Part shown: piece after piece, positions 1 through 5,025 of the stretch
Numbering within the stretch: the stretch's first letter is position 1
Layout of the letters: each line of letters starts with the position of its first letter
NCBI GenBank assembly: GCA_002384765.1
Contig: DGBM01000030.1
Location: 1,911 to 6,935 of the forward strand
Direction: 5' to 3'
Source of the DNA: Demequinaceae bacterium UBA4004
Lineage (GTDB): Bacteria; Actinomycetota; Actinomycetes; Actinomycetales; Demequinaceae
Length of the DNA: 5,025 bases
Program-made: the position numbers and the translations under genes
The notes under the pieces: generated by a model
What the model saw: the letters and a program-made list of their open reading frames with translations, nothing else
What the model was told of the DNA's origin: nothing
Database searches by the model: none

Positions 1-19
1 CCCAGATTCCGGGGTTCAG

Positions 20-59
20 ATCATGCAGGACACGTCATAAGATGCATGGTTTGCATGAT
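20..59. repeat. 8-bp inverted repeat ATCATGCA / TGCATGAT
   Basis: The arms at 20-27 and 52-59 are perfect complements with a 24-bp spacer that itself contains the palindrome ATGCAT (42-47). This AT-richer stretch stands out from the GC-rich surroundings. It could be a protein-binding or recombination core site; chance is possible for arms this short. Confidence 0.4.
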
Positions 60-61
60 TC

Positions 62-82
62 TGGTCCCCTTTTGGTCCCCTT
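62..82 (+). repeat. Tandem direct repeat TGGTCCCCTT, 11-bp period
   Basis: TGGTCCCCTT occurs at 62-71 and again at 73-82, separated by one T. The 11-bp spacing is about one DNA helical turn, so two protein monomers could bind on the same face. Tyrosine integrase arm sites and replication iterons often look like this. The function here is not shown by the sequence. Confidence 0.6.
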
Positions 83-87
83 CACCG

Positions 88-155
88 CAGCGAGAACCAG
101 ACCTCGATCACCATCGTTTGAAGTACTTGGTGAGGGCTCGATTCGGTTCTCGCTG
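88..155. repeat. Long dyad with 11-bp perfect arms and nested symmetric parts
   Basis: CAGCGAGAACC (88-98) and GGTTCTCGCTG (145-155) are perfect inverted copies. Between them lie TCACCA (108-113) and TGGTGA (128-133), also complementary, around the palindrome AAGTACTT (121-128). The right arm can instead form a local hairpin, CGGTTC-TCGCT-GAACCG (144-160), so two mutually exclusive folds exist. There is no T-tract on either strand, so it is not a classical terminator. It may be a recombination, replication or bidirectional termination site. Confidence 0.5.
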
Positions 156-307
156 AACCGCCCCGGGTGGGGTGACCTCTCACGTCAACGATCCGACGCT
201 CAGAACTTCGAACTCACAACGCTTCCTGGGACGCGACCCCGGGCATGGAACTGGCTGGCCTTCGAGGTTCGGCGCAAGGGAGTCGACAATCATGCGAAAA
301 TTTCGTG

Positions 308-323
308 GCCGACCGCGGTCGGC
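308..323 (-). terminator. Candidate operon terminator: 16-bp perfect palindrome past the helicase stop
   Basis: GCCGACCGCGGTCGGC is a perfect palindrome that would form a GC-rich six-pair stem with a CGCG loop in the transcript. It lies 11 bases after the TGA of the primase-helicase (335-337). On the minus strand it is followed by CACGAAATTTTCG, which supplies only a short T-run. The position suits the end of the three-gene operon; the weak T-tract keeps confidence low, and a protein-binding palindrome is an alternative. Confidence 0.45.
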
Positions 324-334
324 ACCCGCCCGCC

Positions 335-2722
335 TCATTCAGCAGGTTCCGCCGTCACGAAGCCTTCCTTCGACATCACGCGCCTGCGCCGTGAGTACAT
401 GCGTTCCAAGATAGGCACGTTCTTATCCCGGTAGTCGTGAACGATCGCGGGCATAGAGTGCTCCGCTCGTCCACGCGTGATGCGGCCGATCTGCTGAATG
501 ACGCGCCCCTTGAAAGAGACCGGGACAGTGAGGAAGAGAGTGTTCAGCGTCGGCAGGTCGAGACCTTCTCCGGCGATCTTGTCGATGGCGACAAGAACGA
601 ACGGCTGCTGCTGCGCGTCCATCTCCTCAAGCGAATGCCTGATGTCACGGCGGTTGGCAGCGGTGAGGCGTCCGTGAAGCCGGATCACCGGCGAAGCGCA
701 TGATTCCAGCGCATCCGCGAGCGCGTCGAGGTGTTGGAGCCTGTTCGTCAGTACGAGGCAAGTGCGCCCCTGGCCGACTGCTCCTCTGACGTGCCCTGTA
801 ATCATTGCGTTGCGCTCGGCATCGGCGGCGAGTTCCGAGTAAATCGCCTGAACGGATGGGCCGTCGATTCCGGATTCCTCGGTGCGGAAGGTCGTCTCAT
901 GGACGACCATCTCGCGAGCAGCATGATCGGCGGTGTCGACCACGTGGCGGATCGGACCGCATTGCATCGTGATCAGTCCATTCATCTGATCGGCGCGGTA
1001 GGGTGTCGCCGTCATCCCCACCCAGTAGCGGACATTGACGTTGCGCAGGGCGGCTTCGGTTGCTGGTGCTGCGACGGCGTGGCATTCGTCGATGATGATC
1101 TGCCCGTACTCCTCCAGCATGCTGGGGTCCGCGTTCCGATGCGCGACGGACTGCATCATGATCAGGTCCACAACGCCTCGCCGTTTCCGTCGCCCCGCCC
1201 CGAGCTGACCAATCTGCTTCTCGGTCAGGCCGAGGAACTGCTGGAGTCGTTCACGCCACTGGGCGAGCAGTTCGGCACGGTTCACGAGGATCGCCGTTGG
1301 CGTCGCGCGTTCGGCGATGAGGGCGCAGGCCATGACCGTCTTGCCTGCGCCTGGAGGAGCGACGAGCACTCCGGTGTCGTGCGCGAGGAGCGCATCGACC
1401 GCGCGCAGTTGCTCGTCTCGGAGTTGGCCCGTAAAGGTCAACTCCAAACGTCCCTGCGCCGTAGCCACTGTCTCGGTCGTTGTCTGGAAGCCTGCGTCCG
1501 CGAGGAGCGCTTCGGCTTCGTCAGTGAGTCCCCGAGGCAGACGCAGTTCGTGCTCGTCATGTTCGAAGCTGGTGACCAGACGCGGCGTGCCGAAGGTACT
1601 GAACCGCTGAGCCTGTCTGCGGTAGAACTCCGGGTTGGGCACGGACGCCATGTGTTTGAGTTCGGTGATCACGATCCCTGGAAGGAGCTCCGTCGGGATG
1701 TGCAGAAAAGCATCGCGGCGTAGCCCCAGCTTTCGTCCCGCCGTCGTGCGCGCGACCGCCTTGATATTTGATCGCCGCGGCCGTGCACCGAGCGACTCCG
1801 CCGGCCCCACGCGCGAATCCGCGAGGCTCGTCGAACCGAGTTCAGCGACCCGTTCGACGGGTACAGGCGTCGTCATTGCCAGGGCCGCGAACTGATCCTC
1901 ATACGGATCCCAGGTCCCGGGATCGACGAACACGGTCGTCCCGCGTCGGCGGCAGTCGCCCTGCAACGGTAGCGCGATGAGATTGCCCAGGCGCGCCCGC
2001 CCAGTGGATCGTTCCGGCAGGGTGTCTTGCGACGGAAAGAAGCGATCGTAACTCTGAAAATCCATCGTCGGTCGGCGCGCCATGGCGGCGCGCAGAAGGC
2101 GCATCCCTGCCGTTCGCGCTGTCGCCGCCAGAACAAGGTCCTCGAAAAACATCCAGACATGCGCACCCTCACCGGATCGCGACACTTCGGTGAGCACGTC
2201 GATCCTGGCGCGCTCGCACTCCGCAACGAATGCTGCGGCATCATGCCGCCACTGCGCGTCGTCGAAGTCGCAGACCAGTAGACGGCACTGGTCGCCAGCA
2301 AGCATCGGGTAGAGGCCTGCGTGAAACTCGCGCTCTCCGGGTTGAAAAGCGCCTCGAAGATGCCGCTCCACGGTTCGATCTTCGAGCGGCAGATAGTCCG
2401 CAGCGGTCTCGGACCCGGTGTAAAAGCCGCCGCGTACCGCTGGGGCCCAACCTGACTTTCCCGTGCGCGCGCTGGTCCACCGCACCGCGTGGACATCACT
2501 CCTGCCGACGAAGCGAGCACGGAACAGGGCGAGCTTTTCGGCACTCGACGATGCTGCCGTCACCGCAGGCAGCAGGCCAGCACGAGCGGGTACAGCCACC
2601 AAGACCTTTTCCATCGCGTCTCTCTCGCGCTCAAGTTCTCCGAGCTCGCTGCGAGCCTCCGCGAGGTCCTGCTCCAGTCTCGTGATCCGAGACCTCAAGA
2701 TGTCGATCTCGGCGTCAGTCAA
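335..2722 (-). CDS. TOTE-type primase (AEP) fused to superfamily 2 DEAD/DEAH-like helicase
   Basis: A 795-residue two-part enzyme. Residues 10-40 look like a coiled coil rich in Leu, Glu and Arg. Residues 60-285 match the archaeo-eukaryotic primase domain of TOTE conflict systems: CDFD (151-154) with the paired metal-binding acids, SRSGEGAHVW (181-190) with the motif II histidine, SYDRFFPSQD (224-233) and GNLIALPLQ (246-254). Residues 430-765 are a superfamily 2 helicase: Walker A APPGAGKT (455-462), DECH (545-548), TATP (571-574) and motif VI QQIGRITRGR (743-752). All ATPase motifs look intact. It probably unwinds or remodels nucleic acid and may make primers; the substrate is unknown. The start is TTG: no ATG or GTG lies between it and the in-frame upstream stop at 2759-2761, and GGGGA sits 7 nt before it. 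It overlaps the upstream toxin gene by 8 bp, suggesting translational coupling. The Cys cluster usual in TOTE primases seems absent. Domain calls are strong; the role in defence is inference. Confidence 0.92.
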   Translation of the reverse strand: MTDAEIDILRSRITRLEQDLAEARSELGELERERDAMEKVLVAVPARAGLLPAVTAASSSAEKLALFRARFVGRSDVHAVRWTSARTGKSGWAPAVRGGFYTGSETAADYLPLEDRTVERHLRGAFQPGEREFHAGLYPMLAGDQCRLLVCDFDDAQWRHDAAAFVAECERARIDVLTEVSRSGEGAHVWMFFEDLVLAATARTAGMRLLRAAMARRPTMDFQSYDRFFPSQDTLPERSTGRARLGNLIALPLQGDCRRRGTTVFVDPGTWDPYEDQFAALAMTTPVPVERVAELGSTSLADSRVGPAESLGARPRRSNIKAVARTTAGRKLGLRRDAFLHIPTELLPGIVITELKHMASVPNPEFYRRQAQRFSTFGTPRLVTSFEHDEHELRLPRGLTDEAEALLADAGFQTTTETVATAQGRLELTFTGQLRDEQLRAVDALLAHDTGVLVAPPGAGKTVMACALIAERATPTAILVNRAELLAQWRERLQQFLGLTEKQIGQLGAGRRKRRGVVDLIMMQSVAHRNADPSMLEEYGQIIIDECHAVAAPATEAALRNVNVRYWVGMTATPYRADQMNGLITMQCGPIRHVVDTADHAAREMVVHETTFRTEESGIDGPSVQAIYSELAADAERNAMITGHVRGAVGQGRTCLVLTNRLQHLDALADALESCASPVIRLHGRLTAANRRDIRHSLEEMDAQQQPFVLVAIDKIAGEGLDLPTLNTLFLTVPVSFKGRVIQQIGRITRGRAEHSMPAIVHDYRDKNVPILERMYSRRRRVMSKEGFVTAEPAE

Positions 2723-3623
2723 CGGCTTTTCCCCAGGACTGAGCGTTCGGGTCCCACATCAGATGGGCCACGTTATTCGTCAGAGCAGGTTCGGTGAAGA
2801 CTAAGCATGCCTGAAGAAGTTCGGCGAAGCTCTCCGGTGTCGACTGTTCGAGTCGTTGCTTTTTACGCCAGGTCTCCCACTTGCGTTGTGCCAGTGCCGG
2901 CATCCCCGCGATAAGTGGCCCAAGAGGTTCGATGGCGACTTGACGGTAGCGGGCGACGGTGTCGATCGCTTCGCGCAGGTCTGCTCCGCGGATGATCCTG
3001 GACCTCGCGATGGCTGCGATGTCGGTGAAGTCGCGCCAACGGGTGTTCTGCTCACCTCGTTCGATCGCGGTGACGATCTTTTCTGCGAGAACCATGTGGT
3101 CTGGGTAGCCAGCGAGCCTGAGCGTTCCACCAAGAAGGAGCGGGAGCACGGCTTCAGTCGGGGCCGGCCAGATCGGATCACCAAAGTTCACGTCGACGTG
3201 CAGAGCTACCCGCGCTGTCGCGAGTTGCGCCGTGATCTTGACGCGGGCACCGTTGTGATCGGCGTCGTCCCGGATTGGCTCTCCCACTGCGGAGTCCGAG
3301 TCGAACTCCAACCCGTCCTCGAGGTGCACTTCGATGATGCTGCGCACCCGTTGCTCGACGTCGGTGATGTCGTTGGTGAATCCGGTGGCGGCGAAGTCGA
3401 TGTCGCGGGTCGGCCGTCGCGCAGCGAATGCCGCCATGAGCACACCGCCCTTGAGTACGAACTCTCCGGCATGCTCAGAGACTGCCAACCGGGCGAGAAA
3501 ACCTTCGAGCGCGTACAACGTGAAGTACTCAGCGGGATCGCGTCCGTCGCGGCGGGCGAGGTTTCGCAGATCGTTGTATGCCTTCCCAGCAGGAGTGTCT
3601 CGTGTCGGAGTTGGCGGGGTCAT
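2715..3623 (-). CDS. abiEii: AbiEii/AbiGii-family nucleotidyltransferase toxin (type IV toxin-antitoxin)
   Basis: A 302-residue protein of the AbiEii group of DNA polymerase beta-like nucleotidyltransferases. Motifs in order: FVLKGGVLM (55-63) with the nucleotide-binding KGG; TRDIDF (72-77) with the two metal-binding aspartates D74 and D76; HVDVNFGD (142-149) with the third acidic residue D144; and a C-terminal AEK...RWRDFTDI block (180-202) matching AbiEii motif IV. Family members act in the cytoplasm and arrest growth by transferring nucleotides, with tRNA ends as targets in some studied relatives; the target here is unknown. A longer frame reaches back to 3725, but the ATG at 3623 is preferred. 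It makes an ATGA overlap with the antitoxin stop, has GAGG 7 nt upstream (3631-3634), and gives a normal family length. It lies between the AbiEi gene and the primase-helicase in one operon. All catalytic motifs appear intact, so the toxin is probably active. Confidence 0.92.
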   Translation of the reverse strand: MTPPTPTRDTPAGKAYNDLRNLARRDGRDPAEYFTLYALEGFLARLAVSEHAGEFVLKGGVLMAAFAARRPTRDIDFAATGFTNDITDVEQRVRSIIEVHLEDGLEFDSDSAVGEPIRDDADHNGARVKITAQLATARVALHVDVNFGDPIWPAPTEAVLPLLLGGTLRLAGYPDHMVLAEKIVTAIERGEQNTRWRDFTDIAAIARSRIIRGADLREAIDTVARYRQVAIEPLGPLIAGMPALAQRKWETWRKKQRLEQSTPESFAELLQACLVFTEPALTNNVAHLMWDPNAQSWGKAVD

Positions 3624-4195
3624 AGGAGCGCCTCGAGCGCCTGTCGGATCCGCGGCTGCGCCTTTGGGAAAGACGATGCAACCTTCATCAGGGCTGCTGG
3701 CGAGTTCCCGCGGCGGCGCAACCACCGTCGGAGTGAGTCGTAGGCGACGTCGCTGCCTTGCTGATGCATGAGCCGGAAGCAGTCCACGATCGTTCTCTCG
3801 GCTGAGTAGATGGAGAACCTCAGTCCATTTCCGGCATCGATGTGGTCGCGTCCGATGTGAAAGGTTGTCGGGTCGAAGCTGTGCCAGGCAACGTGAGCGA
3901 GCCCAACGGGATGATGGACACCACGTGGGAGGGCGATATCAGACTCGAACGGGATGGCGTCGCTCAGGTCGTGGTGCACGAGCGCACTCGTCAGACACAA
4001 CGTCGCCTCTTCACGCACAGCCGTTGCTGCGGCGAGCGAAGCAAAGGCAGGCTCGATCTTGTCAGGACGCAGATACACACCACGGCCCATTCGTTCGATC
4101 TCACCCTTCGCGAGAAGGTCGTAAACCTGATCTTTCCGCAGGCCTGCGGTGCGAGCGTCGCTGAGCGTGAACACGGGTCCGAGGTCCGCCGCCAT
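3620..4195 (-). CDS. abiEi: AbiEi-family antitoxin and transcriptional repressor
   Basis: A 191-residue protein with the AbiEi layout. Residues 1-45 form a winged helix-turn-helix (FTLSDARTAGLRKDQVYDLL followed by the wing GRGVYLRP, 38-44 approx.). A C-terminal domain follows with the family-typical LCLTSALVHHDLSDAIP (66-82), ALPRG (88-92) and a SAERTIVDCFR helix (131-141). In studied type IV pairs the antitoxin does not bind the toxin; it counters its effect and represses its own operon by binding inverted repeats in the promoter. The ATG at 4195 has GGGAGG (4202-4207) six bases upstream, the best ribosome binding site in the window, and a candidate operator lies at 4226-4245. It is the first gene of the operon; its last codons overlap the toxin start by ATGA. 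The identity is firm at family level, and autorepression here is inferred. Confidence 0.9.
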   Translation of the reverse strand: MAADLGPVFTLSDARTAGLRKDQVYDLLAKGEIERMGRGVYLRPDKIEPAFASLAAATAVREEATLCLTSALVHHDLSDAIPFESDIALPRGVHHPVGLAHVAWHSFDPTTFHIGRDHIDAGNGLRFSIYSAERTIVDCFRLMHQQGSDVAYDSLRRWLRRRGNSPAALMKVASSFPKAQPRIRQALEALL

Positions 4196-4268
4196 GATCC
4201 ACCTCCCAACTCTCTACACATGGAGCCTATCTGTAATGAGTTAGGAAGGCTACGACGAGGCTCAAGGG
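4196..4268. promoter_or_regulatory. Divergent intergenic region with candidate AbiEi operator
   Basis: This 73-bp gap separates the minus-strand toxin-antitoxin operon from the plus-strand integrase and must hold both promoters unless they lie inside the genes. It contains an imperfect inverted repeat, CCTATCT-6 bp-AGTTAGG (4226-4245), with six of seven arm positions complementary. The plus-strand TGTAAT (4232-4237) inside it resembles a -10 box for the integrase, with no good -35 box; I could not place a convincing promoter for the antitoxin. AbiEi proteins are known to bind promoter inverted repeats, so a shared operator is plausible but unproven. GAGG (4257-4260), eight bases before the integrase ATG, is its likely ribosome binding site. 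Confidence 0.45.
4202..4207 (-). promoter_or_regulatory. Strong ribosome binding site of the antitoxin gene
   Basis: On the minus strand this reads GGGAGG, a near-perfect Shine-Dalgarno sequence, six bases before the ATG at 4195. It fixes the start of the AbiEi gene. It is clearly stronger than the sites before the toxin (GAGG) and helicase (GGGGA), which would favour antitoxin over toxin synthesis from the shared transcript. Confidence 0.8.
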
Positions 4269-4931
4269 ATGAAACGTTCCTTTGCCGCCATCGCTCCACT
4301 CGGAGTCCACATCAACGCCGACACCGTGCCCTGCGGAAAACGTATTCGCGCACGAGCAAGGTGGACTGACCCAGTCTCAGGCATCCGCGAAAGTCGATCG
4401 ATCACCGTCGACAACAAAGCGTCCGCATACGAATTCTTCAGGGCGCTAAGGTCCCACGTCGGCGCAGACCTCGACCGGCTCATCACACTGACGGACTACG
4501 CACATCAGATCGGAGATCGGTTCCTCCGCGGCGTGGACATGACCTCCACTGCCGCCGGATACCGTGCGGGACTTTGGCTCCGAGCCCTACCGGCGCTTGG
4601 GCGTCTATGCGTTCGGGACATCACGTCCGGAATCGTGGACCGAAGCATCGACCGCTGGGAGATCGAGCACTCTCGCTCGACACTCAAGAACACGATCGCT
4701 GCACTCACACGAGTTCTCGACGAGGCCGTTCGCGACGAAATCATCACCCGGAATCCGGTGAGAGACCGGGCTCATCGACGGTATCGGATGCGGGCGACAC
4801 CGCACCTCCAAACACCCATTCCTTCACCCACCGATATCGGACTGATCGCTGCCGCGTGTGCCGAGGCCCACCAGAGCTACGGCGACCACGTCATCCTGAG
4901 CGCATTTCTTGCCGCACGCACTTCAGAAGTC

Positions 4932-4937
4932 GCCGGG
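4932..4937. repeat. Left copy of 6-bp target-site duplication (GCCGGG)
   Basis: GCCGGG lies directly before the TGT end of the 52-bp insertion and is repeated at 4990-4995 directly after its ACA end. Collapsing the two copies gives an uninterrupted integrase frame reading SEVAGLVVGDIDWTN, the expected sequence after the first catalytic arginine. That makes a genuine target duplication much more likely than chance. Confidence 0.75.
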
Positions 4938-4989
4938 TGTCAATGGCCTTTGAGAAATGCCCATGGGCAGTTTCGCATGGCCGCTAACA
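4938..4989. mobile_element. 52-bp palindromic mini-insertion with IS-like ends inside the integrase gene
   Basis: The segment starts TGTCAATGGCC and ends GGCCGCTAACA. Its two 26-bp halves are inverted repeats of each other, identical at 17 of 26 positions without gaps and more with two small gaps, and they meet exactly at the perfect 12-bp palindrome TGCCCATGGGCA (4958-4969). Direct GCCGGG copies flank it. TGT...ACA ends occur in several insertion sequence families; the pattern would suit a derivative of an IS21- or IS481-like element, but I cannot assign the family. There is no room for a transposase, so it is a MITE-like or internally deleted element moved by enzymes encoded elsewhere. A misjoined assembly across a longer insertion sequence is the main alternative. 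Confidence 0.72.
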
Positions 4990-4995
4990 GCCGGG
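4990..4995. repeat. Right copy of 6-bp target-site duplication (GCCGGG)
   Basis: Second GCCGGG copy, immediately after the ACA end of the mini-insertion and before the resumed integrase sequence. It pairs with the copy at 4932-4937. Confidence 0.75.
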
Positions 4996-5025
4996 CTCGT
5001 CGTCGGCGACATCGATTGGACGAAC

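Larger units (their letters stand above)
1..334. other. Repeat-rich non-coding flank downstream of the operon
   Basis: No convincing gene is seen here. The only long plus-strand frame (42-434) runs into the antisense of the helicase and resembles nothing I recognise. No tRNA could be found. The first 160 bases are dense in short repeats: inverted ATCATGCA/TGCATGAT, tandem TGGTCCCCTT, and a long dyad. The last 30 bases hold a 16-bp palindrome. The cluster resembles the arm and core sites near element ends, but no integrase is seen on this side, so an attachment or end role is inference. Confidence 0.5.
4269..5025 (+). pseudogene. Tyrosine integrase, interrupted by a 52-bp insertion and cut by the window edge
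   Basis: The intact part (4269-4937, 223 codons) matches a phage/element tyrosine recombinase. It has a basic N-terminal arm-binding-like segment (KRIRARARWTDP, 24-35), a SAM-like core-binding domain (about 75-170, including STLKNTIAALTRVLDEAV), and the start of the catalytic domain with the first catalytic arginine in FLAARTSEVAG (213-223, R217). After G223 the frame enters a 52-bp palindromic insertion and continues as unrelated Arg-rich sequence. Beyond the insertion, in another frame, the expected continuation LVVGDIDWTN appears. The shift is 58 bp, so one base out of frame, and the catalytic H-R-Y part cannot be made in frame. The frame has a stop (TAG, 4242-4244) shortly before the ATG, and GAGG lies 8 nt upstream of it. 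Integrase next to a defence operon marks this as a mobile element. The C-terminus lies outside the window. Confidence 0.85.

Noticed and set aside
1..30. Possible tRNA T-arm (GGGGTTCAGATC)
   Set aside because: The loop would lack the invariant A58 and no matching acceptor or anticodon arms are present within the window.
144..172. Two adjacent GC-rich hairpins as an intrinsic terminator
   Set aside because: The stems are short and no T-tract follows on either strand; kept only as part of the dyad entry.
42..434. 130-residue plus-strand frame at the left edge
   Set aside because: Its last 100 bases are antisense to the helicase end, it has no clear ribosome binding site, it crosses the repeat cluster, and the protein resembles no family I know.
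731..1723. 330-residue plus-strand frame
   Set aside because: Fully antisense to the helicase domain, whose motifs are unmistakable; it is a long shadow frame typical of GC-rich DNA.
3624..3725. Longer N-terminus for the AbiEii toxin
   Set aside because: The extra 34 residues lie wholly inside the antitoxin gene and are low in family-like content; the ATG at 3623 has the ATGA overlap and a GAGG site.
2856..3743. 295-residue plus-strand frame
   Set aside because: Antisense to the AbiEii gene and the end of AbiEi; no recognisable domain.
3842..4369. 175-residue plus-strand frame across the divergent promoter region
   Set aside because: Mostly antisense to AbiEi and it overlaps the integrase start; it would leave no promoter space for either.
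4574..4987. 137-residue plus-strand frame ending near the insertion
   Set aside because: It lies in another frame of the integrase gene, is rich in Arg, Ser and His as shadows are, and the integrase frame has clear recombinase domains.

Overview
The window reads as part of an integrated mobile element or defence island from a high-GC Gram-positive bacterium, most likely an actinobacterium. The support is the GC-rich, Arg/Ala/Asp-rich coding with G/C third positions, a TTG start, a strong GGGAGG ribosome binding site and tightly overlapping genes. The genus cannot be told from this stretch.

Layout. Positions 1-334 hold no convincing gene but are rich in short repeats: an 8-bp inverted repeat (20-27/52-59), a tandem TGGTCCCCTT repeat with an 11-bp period (62-82), an 11-bp perfect dyad (88-98/145-155) and a 16-bp perfect palindrome (308-323) just past the stop of the last gene of the operon. 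Positions 335-4195 are one minus-strand operon of three overlapping genes, transcribed from right to left: an AbiEi-type antitoxin/repressor (4195-3620), an AbiEii-type nucleotidyltransferase toxin (3623-2715, ATGA overlap) and a 795-residue TOTE-type archaeo-eukaryotic primase fused to a superfamily 2 helicase (2722-335, TTG start, 8-bp overlap). A 73-bp divergent intergenic region (4196-4268) carries an imperfect inverted repeat that is a candidate operator. From 4269 to the window end, on the plus strand, runs a tyrosine integrase gene that is interrupted.

The integrase reads well through its arm-binding and core-binding domains and the first catalytic arginine. It is then broken by a 52-bp palindromic insertion (4938-4989) with TGT...ACA ends, 26-bp inverted repeats that abut exactly at the centre, and a 6-bp GCCGGG target duplication. 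The insertion shifts the frame by one. Removing it and one GCCGGG copy restores the expected integrase sequence after the arginine motif.

How the parts may work together (inference): the integrase once moved the element. The overlapping cistrons suggest that antitoxin, toxin and primase-helicase are made together under AbiEi autoregulation, as one addiction/defence cassette joining a type IV toxin-antitoxin pair to a nucleic-acid-processing effector. This coupling is the most interesting system in the window. The integrase-breaking mini-insertion suggests that the element may now be fixed in place.
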